From Candidatus Gastranaerophilales bacterium (GTDB lineage: Bacteria; Cyanobacteriota; Vampirovibrionia; Gastranaerophilales; Gastranaerophilaceae), in assembly GCA_944322785.1 (NCBI GenBank), contig CALUPW010000004.1:124001-188000 (forward strand): a stretch of DNA of 64,000 bases, given 5' to 3'. The notes beneath the pieces were generated by a model that saw only the letters and a list, made by a program, of their open reading frames with translations, had not been told where the DNA came from and ran no database searches. Of this stretch, positions 26,408 through 37,160 are shown in pieces (the first letter of the stretch is position 1; each line of letters opens with the position of its first letter). A program made the translations under genes and the position numbers.

Positions 26408-27535
26408 TTAAAGTCCTGTTTTCTCATCAAGTTTGAAGTAATCTATCAATGCCAGAATTGATATAAGTTCATTGAAAAACACTTCAAGCTGTTTCGGACT
26501 GTTCAGCGGCGTAAATAAATTCCCGATTTCAAAAAGATTTTTGTTTGTTGATATCGCAAACATCAAACTCTCACCGTAAAATGAACATTTTGCACCACGG
26601 GCACCAAAGGCTGTCTGAAGATTTTTAAACCTTTCCATAAATGCTGTTGTGATTAAGTATCTTCCTTCAACTTCGTCTGAAGAATAAGCTTTGTATTTTT
26701 TATTAAATTCAGGATCTTCTAACTTTATTTCGTTTAAAACTTCTTTATTTTTATTTATTTTTTCACAATAAATTGAAATTATAAAGGAAATTAAACCAAG
26801 TCCACTGTAGAAACATACTTCCATGTCTTTCATATATATACCTATAGGCAGACAAATCAATACTGTAATTAAGGACAAAAAACTCCAGCTTCTGTTTTTA
26901 ATATTGGTATCATTTTTTGTTGCGATAATCGTTTTATTTTTGATTGTTTTATTTGCATCAAAATTTATTATTACCCCGTCAAAAACATGACGAACCGTTC
27001 TATTTTTACCTGAACCGGTTTCATAGGAAAGATTTGTTTCAGAAATGGTAAATTTAACGTCTTTAAAGCTTCCCTCAAACATATCATCATCAGAACGTCT
27101 GTTATAAAGAGAAAACAATTCGCTTTCCCGCAATTGATAATCAGTATTTATATCAGAATCCACTATTGGACAAACTTCTTTATTATACCACTGCATATTG
27201 CCAAATGCGGTAATAACATCTCTCATACAATTCTTTTTTAACTTTTTTGCAAATGAATTGCTGCTGAAATACGGGATTAGCAGAACTATTACAGGAATTG
27301 ATATCATTAACATTGTCGGCAAAAATTTTATGTAATCACTTCTTATTGTCATGAAAAAGTTATAAACCAATCCGATAAAAATCGTTATTAGCACCGCCTC
27401 AGTTATAAACAATTTTAAAAGCTCAAATTGTCTTTTCTGCTCTTCTTTCGCCATCAGCGGCTGAATATCTTTATAATATATTTTGTGAAATGTGCTTCTT
27501 ATTTCAGATGCCGACGGCACTTTTTTATTTTGCAT
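26408..27535 (-). CDS. DUF3137-family membrane protein, copy 1
   Basis: This is the paralogue of the next gene (375 aa, same layout: N-terminal membrane hairpin near residues 48-95, second hairpin near 215-255, DUF3137 C-terminus). The shared end includes FEIGNLFTPLNSPKQLEVFF and ALIDYFKLDEKTGL. The pair forms a two-gene unit after the rpoC2 terminator. Related proteins in other bacteria are sometimes called galanin-like or Kelch-like in error. No catalytic motif is visible. Confidence 0.85.
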   Translation of the reverse strand: MQNKKVPSASEIRSTFHKIYYKDIQPLMAKEEQKRQFELLKLFITEAVLITIFIGLVYNFFMTIRSDYIKFLPTMLMISIPVIVLLIPYFSSNSFAKKLKKNCMRDVITAFGNMQWYNKEVCPIVDSDINTDYQLRESELFSLYNRRSDDDMFEGSFKDVKFTISETNLSYETGSGKNRTVRHVFDGVIINFDANKTIKNKTIIATKNDTNIKNRSWSFLSLITVLICLPIGIYMKDMEVCFYSGLGLISFIISIYCEKINKNKEVLNEIKLEDPEFNKKYKAYSSDEVEGRYLITTAFMERFKNLQTAFGARGAKCSFYGESLMFAISTNKNLFEIGNLFTPLNSPKQLEVFFNELISILALIDYFKLDEKTGL

Positions 27536-27620
27536 AAAACAAGTCCTTTTCTGTTAAATCGTCTATCAAAATTATAATGGACTTTTTAAGTTCATGCATA
27601 ATACAAAAAAATGAAATATA

Positions 27621-27649
27621 AAAAAGCGGGAATTAAATTCCCGCTTTTT
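27621..27649 (-). terminator. rho-independent terminator of the rpoB-rpoC1-rpoC2 operon
   Basis: AAAAAGCGGGAATT and AATTCCCGCTTTTT flank a single A. The A-rich left arm gives a T run on the minus strand, so it suits termination of rpoC2 transcription. It starts about 24 nt beyond the rpoC2 stop. Confidence 0.9.
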
Positions 27650-27672
27650 GTTCTTAATGTATTAAAAAGAAT

Positions 27673-30600
27673 TTATTCTTCTTCATTATCATCCAATTGA
27701 AAATCCGGAGCACCGAACATACCTTCAATTTCTTCCAGAATTGCAGATGGTTTTCTTGCCTGATTACGTTGAGCAACCGCACGTTTTCTTGCTTCTCGTT
27801 CTTTTTCTTCATTTGCATTTGTCAAATGATGGAAACCTGTACCTGCAGGAATTAAACGTCCGATAATAACGTTTTCTTTCAAGCCGCGGAGCATATCCTT
27901 TTTACCGTCGACTGCGGCTTCTGTAAGAATTCTGGTTGTTTCCTGGAATGAAGCGGCTGAAATAAAGCTTTCGGTATTCAATGAAGCTTTTGTAATACCC
28001 AGCAGCATATATTCACATGTTGCAGGAGTTTTACCTTCTTCTTCAACCTGTTTATTAACATTTTCAAAATGTTGAATTTCAACCAGTTCACCCGGAAGAA
28101 GTGTTGTATCGCCGGCATCAACGACTTTAACCTTTTTAGTCATCTGACGAACGATAATTTCAACGTGCTTGTCGGCAATTTCAACACCTTGTGAACGATA
28201 TACACGCTGAACTTCATCAACAAGATACTGCTGTGCCGCTTCCGGGCCGCAAAGTCGGATTACATCGTGCGGGTTTAAAGGACCGCTTGTTAAAGGCTGA
28301 CCTTTTTTAATTTTTTGTTTGTCCTGAACAATGATGTTTGCATCAATTGCGTATTTAATTTCAGTACGTCCGTTGTCTGTAACCAGATACAACCTCGGCA
28401 AGTCATCATCAGTTTCAATTTCAGCAACACCGTCAACTTCTGCAAGTATAGCACAGTCTTTCGGCTTGCGACCTTCAAGAAGCTCCTCAACTCTCGGAAG
28501 ACCTTGAACAATATCACCTGTTTTTTGTCTTTCAAATACAAGTGTTGCAATAATATCACCACGGAGCACCAGTGCGCCTGATTCAACTTGAAGCATTGTT
28601 CCGGGGCTGATTAAGTAAGGACGTCCGTTTCTGATTTTGACATCAGTTTTATTGACTGAAACAATTTGTCCTGAAACAGGAGATTTGTCGCCGCTGTCAG
28701 AAATTATTGAATCGAGTTTAACGAAATCACCTTTTTTAACTGAAGCTTTACCGTTAATTTTCACAACAGTTTCATAGTTATCACAGACAATCAGCAATCT
28801 TCTTGCATCTTCATTGTCATGCTTGATAGAAGCTGTACCGTCGTTGATTGCAAGAACCTGAGTTTTTGCAACCGGAGTTTTCGGTTCAATTGTTTGTCCG
28901 TCTTTTACGAGAAGCTCTGTTTGAAGTGAAGACATCAATTTTGAATTGCCTTCAAATTCACGGCGGACAATCAGGTTTTCAAGAACAACAATTCTCAAAT
29001 TACCTTTCTCATCAAGTTCTACCATACCTTTAAGGTGTGAAAGATATCCTTGCATTTGAAGAACAAGACTTGTTCTTGTAATTGTTGAACCGTCTAGATT
29101 TCTAACTCTTGCACCGTCTTTGTACTGGAGTTGAGTAACCGGAACGATATCAATTAAATCATCAGTTGTATTGAATTTAATTGAAACGTCTTTTTGTTGA
29201 ACTTCCAATACCTGAACGGGTCTGATAAGAATTTGAACAGGCTGATTTGCAATATTGTCTTCATCAAGAGAAAGACTTGCATCAAGTTCTTCGTCCAGAT
29301 CATCAATATCAATGTCATCGTTAGCTGAATCCATGATTGTAATGATTGAAGTTTCTTTTGCCTTGATACCTTCTGCAATAACCGTTCCTTTTTTAACGAC
29401 TTCGCCTTCATCAACTTTAAGTTCTGAAATGCTTGAAAGCGTATGAACTTCGCCGGGACGAACAGTAATTTCGTGAATTATGTCATTGAATTCTTTGAAT
29501 TCAACAATACCGTCTATGTGGCAGTAAACATCTTTTACAACTTCAGTACCGGCCGTTACATAAGTTCCGTTTTCAACCATTTTTAAAGAACTGTCTTTGG
29601 AAATTTGATGAATTTCTTCGGGAATAAATACAACAGAACCCGGTTTTGTAATGATTTGGTTTTCATCAACTTCTACATCAACATATCTGATTTCACCAGA
29701 TGAAGTTACCGCACACTCATCATCCAGAAGTTCCGCAATAATCATACCGTTTTCAACCGGAGTATCAACAGGAGCTTTTACAATATATTTTTCACCTGTT
29801 TTGTCAACAGTCCATAATTGTTCTTTTTTGGTTTGTTCAAAAGATGCATTTTCCGGCTGCAATGATGCAATAACAATTGTCAATTCTTTACCTTGAACAA
29901 TTTTCTTGATATTTTTGCCTTCAAATTTAACATCTTCAATAACAAGATCTTCACCGAAACGAACTTCGCCGCCGTGCTCGGAAATTGTTAAAGTTTCAGC
30001 TAATTTTTCACCTTCGGTTACTTTTTGTTCGTCTTTTACAAGAACTTTGGAACCGCCGGGAAGGTTGTAAACATCACCGCCAAGAACCCATATAATACCT
30101 TGTTTGTTTGTTGTTCTTGAAATGTTGCCCTGACGATCTTTCTTTTCATCAGCGATAAAATCTTCATAGATAACTTCACCTGAAAGATCTGAGGTAATAT
30201 CTTTTGTTGCTTTTTCGGTCAAACGTGAACCGTCGCCTGAAGAAACAGGTTCATAAGTTGCAAGTTTAAAGCCTTTTTCAACCTGCATTCCGTTTTCAAA
30301 GAATACTGTTGAACCGGCCGGAATATGATATTTGTCGGTACGTTTTGCACCTTTAACTTCAATATCTGCTTCGTAATTTGCAACTTTTACGACATCACCG
30401 TGGCGGGTTCTGACTTCACGAGTTCTTACATTTGAAACAACTTCACCTGCTGATTTAGCTTCAATTGATTTCATAGCGCCGGCACCTTTAAATACACCGC
30501 CGGTGTGGAATGTTCTCATTGTAAGCTGTGTACCGGGTTCACCGATTGACTGGGCTGCGATAATACCGATTGCTTCACCTATATCGACAAGTTTTTGAGT

Positions 30601-31530
30601 TGTCATTGCCCAGCCGTAGCATTTCTGGCAGATGCCGTATTCAAGTCCGCAAGTCAAACCTGAACGAACTTTCAATTCTTGAAGATTAAGGTGTGCTACT
30701 TTTTTGATATCATCACGGTTCATTGTTGTTCCTGATTTTACAAGAACCGTTCCGTCTGTATCGACTATATCTTCCGCAATTGTACGGCCTAAAAGTCTGT
30801 CAATCAACGGAACAATTACAGCGTCACCGTTTGTAATCGGTTTCATATTGATTGATTTTGTAGTGTGACAGTCATCAGCACGTATAATAACGTCTTGAGC
30901 AACGTCAACCAGACGTCTTGTCAAATATCCTGAGTCAGCTGTTTTTAACGCTGTATCTACAAGACCTTTACGTGCACCGTATGATGAAATGATGTATTCA
31001 GTAACGGACAAACCTTCTTTAAAGTTTGATTTAATAGGCAAGTCGATGATTTGTCCCTGTGCGTCTGCCATCAATCCACGCATACCTACAAGCTGAGAAA
31101 CCTGTGAAAGGTTACCTCTTGCTCCGGAGAATGCCATCATATATACAGGGTTTAATTTATCAAAATTTTCAACAACCTGAGCGGTCAATTTTTCTGTTGT
31201 TTCGGACCAGGTGTCGATAACTTTTGTATATCTTTCAACCTCAGTAATTTCACCTTTTAAATATCTGTTTGTTGATTTTTCAATTTCTTTTTCTGCTTCC
31301 TTAAGCAGTTCTTTCTTTACTGACGGAACCTGCAGGTCTGCAATGGAAATCGTTGTACCTGATTTTGTTGCATACTTATAGCCAAGGTTTTTCAGGCTGT
31401 TTGCCAGTTCTGCGGTTTTTGCCCCGCCAAACTCAAGATAAATTTGAGACAGAAGATTGTTCAAACCTTTTTTATCCATCTGCTTGTTGATATAATCCAG
31501 AGTTTTCTTTGAATTTGTATATGTTTCCAT
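27673..31530 (-). CDS. rpoC2: RNA polymerase beta-prime subunit, C-terminal part (split form)
   Basis: This is the C-terminal half of the split beta-prime subunit. It begins with the region after the active site. A zinc site is formed by C221, C294, C301 and C304. The bridge helix/trigger loop start lies near residues 320-345 (IIAAQSIGEPGTQLTMRTFH). The trigger loop is interrupted by an insertion of about 660 residues (from about 348 to GLPRVEELLEGRKPKD at about 1010), rich in repeated beta barrel-like units. That fits the large SI3 insertion of cyanobacterial RpoC2. The C-terminus (SFISAASFQETTRILTEAA) is standard. Length is 1285 aa. A GGAAATATAG site precedes the ATG. It follows rpoC1 by 55 nt. 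Confidence 0.98.
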   Translation of the reverse strand: METYTNSKKTLDYINKQMDKKGLNNLLSQIYLEFGGAKTAELANSLKNLGYKYATKSGTTISIADLQVPSVKKELLKEAEKEIEKSTNRYLKGEITEVERYTKVIDTWSETTEKLTAQVVENFDKLNPVYMMAFSGARGNLSQVSQLVGMRGLMADAQGQIIDLPIKSNFKEGLSVTEYIISSYGARKGLVDTALKTADSGYLTRRLVDVAQDVIIRADDCHTTKSINMKPITNGDAVIVPLIDRLLGRTIAEDIVDTDGTVLVKSGTTMNRDDIKKVAHLNLQELKVRSGLTCGLEYGICQKCYGWAMTTQKLVDIGEAIGIIAAQSIGEPGTQLTMRTFHTGGVFKGAGAMKSIEAKSAGEVVSNVRTREVRTRHGDVVKVANYEADIEVKGAKRTDKYHIPAGSTVFFENGMQVEKGFKLATYEPVSSGDGSRLTEKATKDITSDLSGEVIYEDFIADEKKDRQGNISRTTNKQGIIWVLGGDVYNLPGGSKVLVKDEQKVTEGEKLAETLTISEHGGEVRFGEDLVIEDVKFEGKNIKKIVQGKELTIVIASLQPENASFEQTKKEQLWTVDKTGEKYIVKAPVDTPVENGMIIAELLDDECAVTSSGEIRYVDVEVDENQIITKPGSVVFIPEEIHQISKDSSLKMVENGTYVTAGTEVVKDVYCHIDGIVEFKEFNDIIHEITVRPGEVHTLSSISELKVDEGEVVKKGTVIAEGIKAKETSIITIMDSANDDIDIDDLDEELDASLSLDEDNIANQPVQILIRPVQVLEVQQKDVSIKFNTTDDLIDIVPVTQLQYKDGARVRNLDGSTITRTSLVLQMQGYLSHLKGMVELDEKGNLRIVVLENLIVRREFEGNSKLMSSLQTELLVKDGQTIEPKTPVAKTQVLAINDGTASIKHDNEDARRLLIVCDNYETVVKINGKASVKKGDFVKLDSIISDSGDKSPVSGQIVSVNKTDVKIRNGRPYLISPGTMLQVESGALVLRGDIIATLVFERQKTGDIVQGLPRVEELLEGRKPKDCAILAEVDGVAEIETDDDLPRLYLVTDNGRTEIKYAIDANIIVQDKQKIKKGQPLTSGPLNPHDVIRLCGPEAAQQYLVDEVQRVYRSQGVEIADKHVEIIVRQMTKKVKVVDAGDTTLLPGELVEIQHFENVNKQVEEEGKTPATCEYMLLGITKASLNTESFISAASFQETTRILTEAAVDGKKDMLRGLKENVIIGRLIPAGTGFHHLTNANEEKEREARKRAVAQRNQARKPSAILEEIEGMFGAPDFQLDDNEEE

Positions 31531-31585
31531 TCTATATTTCCTTTATTTTAATATAGTTTACAATTTTTATCTAACAGGCTCTTAA

Positions 31586-33295
31586 TTAAGCAAGCGCCTT
31601 TCTGACAGCTTCGTTGAATATAATTCTTCCTGCTGTTGTTTCAATTCTTTCACCGTGCTCATCACGAACAACGATTTTGTCGTGAAGATCAATTACTCCG
31701 ACTTCTAAAGCTGAAATTGCATCCTGGAAGTTATAGAAGTAACCTTTCGGATCAGATTCCGGATTTTTAAGAATTGTCAGGTAATACATACCTAATACCA
31801 TATCTTGAGTAGGTGTGATAATAGGTTTGCCTGTAGCAGGAGCCAGAATGTTGTTTGTTGCAAGCATAAGCATTCTTGCTTCGGTTTGCGCTTCAATTGA
31901 AAGCGGAACGTGAACAGCCATCTGGTCACCGTCGAAGTCAGCGTTGAATGCTGTACATACAAGCGGGTGAAGCTGAATTGCACGGCCTTCTACGAGTTTC
32001 GGTTCAAATGCCTGAATACCTAGTCTGTGAAGGGTCGGAGCACGGTTCAACAATACCGGATGTCCGTCGATTACTTCTTCTAAGATATCCCAGACAATTG
32101 CTTCACTACGTTCGATTTTCTTCTTCGCTGATTTAATATTTTGAACATATCCGCGTTCAATAAGTTTGTTTACAACAAACGGTTTGAACAATTCTATTGC
32201 CATTTCTTTTGGCAGACCGCACTGGTTAAGGCTTAACTGCGGGCCTACAACGATAACTGAACGGCCGGAGTAGTCAACACGTTTACCGAGAAGGTTCTGG
32301 CGGAAACGTCCCTGTTTACCTTCAATGATGTTAGAAAGTGATTTAAGCGCTCTGTTGTTCGGGCCGACAACCGTTCTGCCGCGTCTGCCGTTATCAATCA
32401 GAGCATCGACAGCTTCCTGAAGCATACGTTTTTCGTTACGTACAATAATTTCAGGAGCGCCCATTTCAAGAAGTCTTTGCAAACGGTTGTTTCTGTTTAT
32501 TACACGTCTGTACAAATCGTTCAAGTCTGATGTTGCAAAACGTCCGCCGTCTAATTGTACCATCGGTCTTAAATCCGGAGGTGTTACAGGAAGAACATCC
32601 ATTATCATCCAGGTCGGATCTGTTTCTGATGAAATCAGGCTGTCTAAGAGTCTTAAACGTTTAATTAATTTGCTTTTCTTTTGAACGGAATTTACTGAAC
32701 CTGCAAGTTCTGTTCTGATTTCTTCTGCCAGTTCTTTTGTATTTATTTCAGACAAAAGTTCTTTAATGGCTTCGGCTCCGATTCCGACTTTCAAAGTTGA
32801 ATCTTCGTTTTCAGCCATATAATCTTCATATTCTTCTTCGCTTAAAAGCTGAAGTTTTTTAAACTGGCTTTCTCCGGGATCTAGAACAACGTAATTGTTA
32901 AAATAAATTACCTGTTCAAGGTCTTTTAATGTCATATCAAGAAGTAACCCCAGATATGAAGGAATACCTTTTAAAAACCAGATGTGAGAAACCGGAGCGG
33001 CTAATTTGATATGCCCCATTCTCTGACGTCTTACTTTTGAATCCGTAACTTCAACACCGCATCTTTCGCAGATAATGCCTTTGTGACGGACTCTTTTATA
33101 CTTACCGCAATAACATTCCCAGTCTTTTGATGGTCCAAAAATTCTTTCACAGAAAAGACCGTCACGTTCGGGCTTTAATGTACGGTAGTTGATTGTTTCA
33201 GGTTTTGTAACTTCACCGTAAGACCATTTTAAAATCCTTTCCGGTGAGGCTATACTGATTCGTATATAGTCAAAATAATCAATACTTGTTGACAT
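31586..33295 (-). CDS. rpoC1: RNA polymerase beta-prime subunit, N-terminal part (RpoC1/gamma)
   Basis: RpoC1 holds the clamp and the catalytic centre. The zinc ribbon is at the N-terminus ([19 protein letters not shown]), and the catalytic triad is in [12 protein letters not shown] near residue 450. The lid, rudder and clamp elements ([36 protein letters not shown]) are intact. The protein ends at residue 569 (EAVRKALA) where an unsplit beta-prime would continue into RpoC2. This split is found in Cyanobacteria, Melainabacteria and plastids. It lies 141 nt downstream of rpoB, across a spacer with a large imperfect hairpin. Confidence 0.98.
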   Translation of the reverse strand: MSTSIDYFDYIRISIASPERILKWSYGEVTKPETINYRTLKPERDGLFCERIFGPSKDWECYCGKYKRVRHKGIICERCGVEVTDSKVRRQRMGHIKLAAPVSHIWFLKGIPSYLGLLLDMTLKDLEQVIYFNNYVVLDPGESQFKKLQLLSEEEYEDYMAENEDSTLKVGIGAEAIKELLSEINTKELAEEIRTELAGSVNSVQKKSKLIKRLRLLDSLISSETDPTWMIMDVLPVTPPDLRPMVQLDGGRFATSDLNDLYRRVINRNNRLQRLLEMGAPEIIVRNEKRMLQEAVDALIDNGRRGRTVVGPNNRALKSLSNIIEGKQGRFRQNLLGKRVDYSGRSVIVVGPQLSLNQCGLPKEMAIELFKPFVVNKLIERGYVQNIKSAKKKIERSEAIVWDILEEVIDGHPVLLNRAPTLHRLGIQAFEPKLVEGRAIQLHPLVCTAFNADFDGDQMAVHVPLSIEAQTEARMLMLATNNILAPATGKPIITPTQDMVLGMYYLTILKNPESDPKGYFYNFQDAISALEVGVIDLHDKIVVRDEHGERIETTAGRIIFNEAVRKALA

Positions 33296-33324
33296 TGTTT
33301 TTAATTTCTCCTTTTAATTAGTTG

Positions 33325-33434
33325 AAAATTGTTTTTGTTGAAGGTTTAACGGTTGAACAGTTGAGTTGTTTTTATCGGGTTTTGAATTATTAATATAACT
33401 TTTCAACTCTTCAACCTCTCAACCTTTCAACTAA
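33325..33434 (-). repeat. rpoB-rpoC1 spacer with imperfect repeats of GTTGAA and a long inverted repeat
   Basis: Read on the minus strand, the spacer begins with several near-tandem GTTGAA units (GTTGAAAGGTTGAGAGG and so on). It ends with their near-complement (CAACTGTTCAACCGTTAAAC). The two arms, about 30 nt each, match at roughly 80 percent and enclose a 40-nt AT-rich loop. TTAGTTGAAA and TTTCAACTAA can form an alternative outer stem. It could reduce read-through, protect mRNA or be an RNase site. Confidence 0.6.
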
Positions 33435-33436
33435 TA

Positions 33437-36400
33437 TTATAAATCTCCGAATGTTGTCGGTGTTTCAAAGAAGTTGATATTTAACAATTCTGAATCTATA
33501 TCAGACAGAGTTCTTTTCGGAGCTGATTTTCTCAAATCATCCATATCAGTCATAAGATCAACTTCTGCACCGTCTTTTTTGGCAACCGTAATATCAAGTC
33601 CGATTGACTGTAATTCACGAACCAGTACCTTGAATGATTCAGGAATTCCCGGTCTCGGAATATTGTCACCTTTTACGATTGCTTCATAAGCGCGGTTTCT
33701 TCCGTTAACATCATCGGATTTAATTGTAAGCATTTCTTGCAATGTATAAGCTGCACCGTATGCTTCCAATGCCCAAACTTCCATTTCACCGAATCTTTGA
33801 CCGCCGAATTGGGCTTTACCGCCTAACGGCTGCTGCGTTACGAGTGAATAAGGACCTGTTGAACGGGCGTGAATTTTGTCGTCAACAAGGTGGACAAGTT
33901 TAAGTATGTATGAAAGACCGACTGCAACAGGTTCATCAAACGGTTCACCTGTACGGCCGTCAATCAATCTGACTTTACCGTCTTCTGTTACCCAATCGCA
34001 TCCGGATTCTTTGATACCTTTCAAAAGTTCCTGTTTTGTTGCGATTTCGGATTTGTTGTCGCCGTACATTTCATCAAACGAAGGTGCTTCGTAATAGTTG
34101 CCGGTCAGGTATGCTGCTAAGCCTAACAAAAGTTCGTAAGTTTGACCAACGTTCATACGGGAAGGTACACCGAGCGGGTTAAGTACGATATCAACTGGTG
34201 TTCCGTCAGGCATAAACGGCATATCTTCTTTCGGTAATATTCTTGATACAATACCTTTGTTTCCGTGACGTCCTGAAAGTTTGTCACCGACAGAAACCTT
34301 ACGTTTTTGAGCTATGTAAACTCTGATTACTGTATTTGCACCCGGCGGAAGTTCGTCGCCTTTTTCTCTGTCAAATACCTTAACGTCGAGTACACGTCCG
34401 CCTTCCCCGTGAGGAACTCGGAGAGAGTTATCTTTTACATCTCTTGCTTTTTCTGCAAATATTGCACGGAGAAGTTTTTCTTCCGGCGGATGTTCTGATT
34501 CACCTTTCGGAGTTACTTTACCTACCAGAATATCGTCTGCGTAAACTCTTGCACCGATACGAACAATACCGCGTTCATCAAGGTGTCTTAATGCTTCTTC
34601 CGATACGTTCGGAATTTCACGGGTTATTTCTTCCGGTCCGAGTTTTGTCTGACGTGCATCTATTTCAAGTTTTTCGATGTGAACGGATGTAAATACATCG
34701 TCATGAACACATCTTTCTGATAACAGAATTGCGTCTTCATAGTTGTAACCTTCCCAAGGCATATATGCAACGATTACGTTTTTACCGAGCGAAAGTTCAC
34801 CGCAGTTTGTTGAAGCACCGTCAGCAATTACGTCACCTGCTTTAACCTTGTCGCCTTCATGAACAATCGGTTTTTGATTAATACAGGTATCCTGGTTGCT
34901 TCTTAAATATTTCATCAATTGATAAATATGAGGTTTGTTATTTGTATCTCTTATAACAATTTCTTCACCGACTACACGTTCAACAGTTCCGTCAACATCT
35001 GATACGACAACCATACCGGAATCTTTTGCGGCACGGGCTTCAAGTCCTGTTCCGACAACCGGTCTTTGTGTAATCAAAAGCGGTACAGCCTGACGCTGCA
35101 TGTTAGAACCCATCAAAGCACGGTTTGCGTCGTCGTGTTCAATGAACGGAATAAGAGAAGTCGCAACTGAAATTACCTGAATCGGAGAAACGCCGACATA
35201 GTCGACTTTCTTTGATTCGCCCATTGTAAATTCTGAACGGTAACGAACCGGAACATATTCGGCTTTAATGCTTCTGTCAGGATTTAACTGGATATCTGCA
35301 GGAGCTACACGGAAGTTTTCATCTTCATCTGCTGTCAGATAATGGACTTCATCTGTTACAACGCCGTCTTTAACAACAAAGAACGGTGTTTCAACAAAGC
35401 CGTAATCGTTTACTTTTGCGTGAGTCGCAAGTGAACCTATCAAACCTGCGTTCGGACCTTCCGGAGTTTCAATCGGGCAGATACGTCCGTAGTGTGACGG
35501 ATGAATATCACGAACTGCAAAACCTGCACGTTCTCTCATCAAACCGCCCGGTCCAAGAGCTGAAATACGTCTTTTGTGAGTAAGTTCGGCAAGCGGGTTG
35601 GTTTGATCCATAAACTGTGACAACTGTGAACTTCCGAAGAATTCTTTTAATGAAGCAACCAGAGGTTTGGTGTTCAATAAGTTCAACGGGGTCAAAGTTT
35701 CAGAATCCTGAAGTGTCATTCTTTCTTTAACAATTCTTTCAATTCTTGAAAGACCAACTCTGAATTGGTTTTGAAGAAGTTCACCAACTGAACGGATTCT
35801 TCTGTTGCCGAGGTGGTCGATATCATCAACCGTTCCTTCATCGTATGTTAAGTTAATCAGATATTCGATTGACGCAACGATATCCTGAACAGTTAATGTT
35901 CTTTGATTTTTCGGAATATTGAGATTTAATTTTTTGTTTAATTTATAACGACCGACACGTCCGATATCATATTTCTTTTCATCAAAGAAACGTGCTTCAA
36001 GAATCTGGCGTCCGCCCTGAGGAGAAGCCGGATCTCCCGGTCTTAATTTTTTATAAACTTCAATTAAGGCATCATCAGTTGTTTCGGCTGTGTCTTTGTC
36101 TAATGTTTTCTTTAAAAATTCAAAGTGTGTGAACAAAGATTCCATTTCGGAAACAGTAATACCCATAGCTTTCAACAATGTTGTAGCCAGGATTTTTCTG
36201 TTTTTATCGATTTTTACGTAAATCAAATCGTTGGAATCTGTTTCGATTTTCAGCCATGCACCTCTGTTCGGAATCATGGTTGCGTTGTATAAACGTTTTC
36301 CGGCAGGTGAAATTTCACGTTTGAAGTAAACACCGGGAGAACGTACGATTTGTGAAACAATAACACGTTCTGCTCCGTTTACAATAAATGTACCTTTGTC

Positions 36401-36754
36401 GGTCATTGTCGGAATATCACCGATATATACTTCCTGTTCTTTAATTTCACCGCTGTCACGGTTGACAAGTCTTATCATTACACGTAATTGTTTTGCATAA
36501 GTTGCATCATGAATTCTTGCTTCTTCAACTGTGTATTTTGCATTGTCAAACGTATAGTTCGGCAAAAAGTGCAGTTCAAGTCTGCCTGTATAGTCTTTAA
36601 TCGGAGAAAATGAAAGTAATTCTTCTTTCAAACCTTCCTTTAAAAACCATTCAAACGATTTTTTTTGCACTTCAATAAGATCCGGTAAATCGTCCAATCG
36701 GGTATGAGGAATACCCATCGGCGTTACTCTTTTTGCATATTTTGTCTTAGACAT
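33437..36754 (-). CDS. rpoB: RNA polymerase beta subunit
   Basis: RpoB forms one jaw and much of the catalytic cleft. The 1105-aa protein has the rifampicin region ([20 protein letters not shown] and [11 protein letters not shown]), the catalytic-side motif [13 protein letters not shown], and C-terminal [20 protein letters not shown]. The short form resembles cyanobacterial and Gram-positive RpoB. I take the ATG at 36754, which follows GAGGTG by 6 nt, rather than the TTG one codon earlier. No rplJ/rplL genes precede it, so the usual ribosomal-protein linkage is absent. Confidence 0.98.
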   Translation of the reverse strand: MSKTKYAKRVTPMGIPHTRLDDLPDLIEVQKKSFEWFLKEGLKEELLSFSPIKDYTGRLELHFLPNYTFDNAKYTVEEARIHDATYAKQLRVMIRLVNRDSGEIKEQEVYIGDIPTMTDKGTFIVNGAERVIVSQIVRSPGVYFKREISPAGKRLYNATMIPNRGAWLKIETDSNDLIYVKIDKNRKILATTLLKAMGITVSEMESLFTHFEFLKKTLDKDTAETTDDALIEVYKKLRPGDPASPQGGRQILEARFFDEKKYDIGRVGRYKLNKKLNLNIPKNQRTLTVQDIVASIEYLINLTYDEGTVDDIDHLGNRRIRSVGELLQNQFRVGLSRIERIVKERMTLQDSETLTPLNLLNTKPLVASLKEFFGSSQLSQFMDQTNPLAELTHKRRISALGPGGLMRERAGFAVRDIHPSHYGRICPIETPEGPNAGLIGSLATHAKVNDYGFVETPFFVVKDGVVTDEVHYLTADEDENFRVAPADIQLNPDRSIKAEYVPVRYRSEFTMGESKKVDYVGVSPIQVISVATSLIPFIEHDDANRALMGSNMQRQAVPLLITQRPVVGTGLEARAAKDSGMVVVSDVDGTVERVVGEEIVIRDTNNKPHIYQLMKYLRSNQDTCINQKPIVHEGDKVKAGDVIADGASTNCGELSLGKNVIVAYMPWEGYNYEDAILLSERCVHDDVFTSVHIEKLEIDARQTKLGPEEITREIPNVSEEALRHLDERGIVRIGARVYADDILVGKVTPKGESEHPPEEKLLRAIFAEKARDVKDNSLRVPHGEGGRVLDVKVFDREKGDELPPGANTVIRVYIAQKRKVSVGDKLSGRHGNKGIVSRILPKEDMPFMPDGTPVDIVLNPLGVPSRMNVGQTYELLLGLAAYLTGNYYEAPSFDEMYGDNKSEIATKQELLKGIKESGCDWVTEDGKVRLIDGRTGEPFDEPVAVGLSYILKLVHLVDDKIHARSTGPYSLVTQQPLGGKAQFGGQRFGEMEVWALEAYGAAYTLQEMLTIKSDDVNGRNRAYEAIVKGDNIPRPGIPESFKVLVRELQSIGLDITVAKKDGAEVDLMTDMDDLRKSAPKRTLSDIDSELLNINFFETPTTFGDL

Positions 36755-36927
36755 CAATTCACCTCATTAATAATGGTGTACATACTACAAAAAATATTTA
36801 AACTATCTAACTTAAGGCTGTAAACCTTTTACCTGTCTGCTTTTGAGACTGATAAACTTTTATATGAATCCGGGGGAATTTTTAATATGGGCACAATTCA
36901 CCCGACTTTAATTTCTCATGTTACTTA

Positions 36928-36955
36928 ATCGTATTACATCAAATTTTTTAGTCAA
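36928..36955 (-). promoter_or_regulatory. candidate promoter of rpoB
   Basis: Minus strand TTGACT, 16-nt spacer, TACGAT (4 of 6 for the -10). It would start transcription about 165 nt before the rpoB ATG. Confidence 0.5.
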
Positions 36956-37105
36956 GAAAATGCCGTTTGATTTTAAAATTCATGTTACGATTTCTTTACA
37001 AAACGTTATAAAATTATGCAAAACGGGAATGAAACTTTCTTTATGCGCGGCTTTCAGCCTGAAAATCAGGAGGTGGATTGAATTTATTCTTAAACAGGCC
37101 GAAAC

Positions 37106-37134
37106 TTGCATATATCAAAAGTTTCTGCTATATT
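37106..37134 (+). promoter_or_regulatory. promoter for the secreted-protein trio
   Basis: TTGCAT, 17-nt spacer, TATATT, located 26 nt before the ATG at 37161 with GAGG as ribosome site. The spacing is ideal. Confidence 0.65.
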
Positions 37135-37160
37135 TAGTTCATAAAGTATTGTGAGGTTAT

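Larger units (their letters stand above)
36755..37160. other. 406-nt gap between divergent rpoB and the 37.2 kb gene: promoters only
   Basis: The gap is AT-rich and holds no convincing gene. A 78-codon frame on the plus strand (36918-37154) has no ribosome site and a shadow-like composition. The segment contains a candidate rpoB promoter, giving an rpoB leader of about 160 nt, and a good plus-strand promoter near 37.1 kb. No tRNA cloverleaf or known riboswitch fold is apparent. Confidence 0.6.

Noticed and set aside
36918-37154. A 78-codon plus-strand frame between rpoB and the 37.2 kb gene
   Set aside because: No ribosome site, overlaps both promoters, and its Cys/Phe/Lys-rich composition looks like random AT-rich translation.
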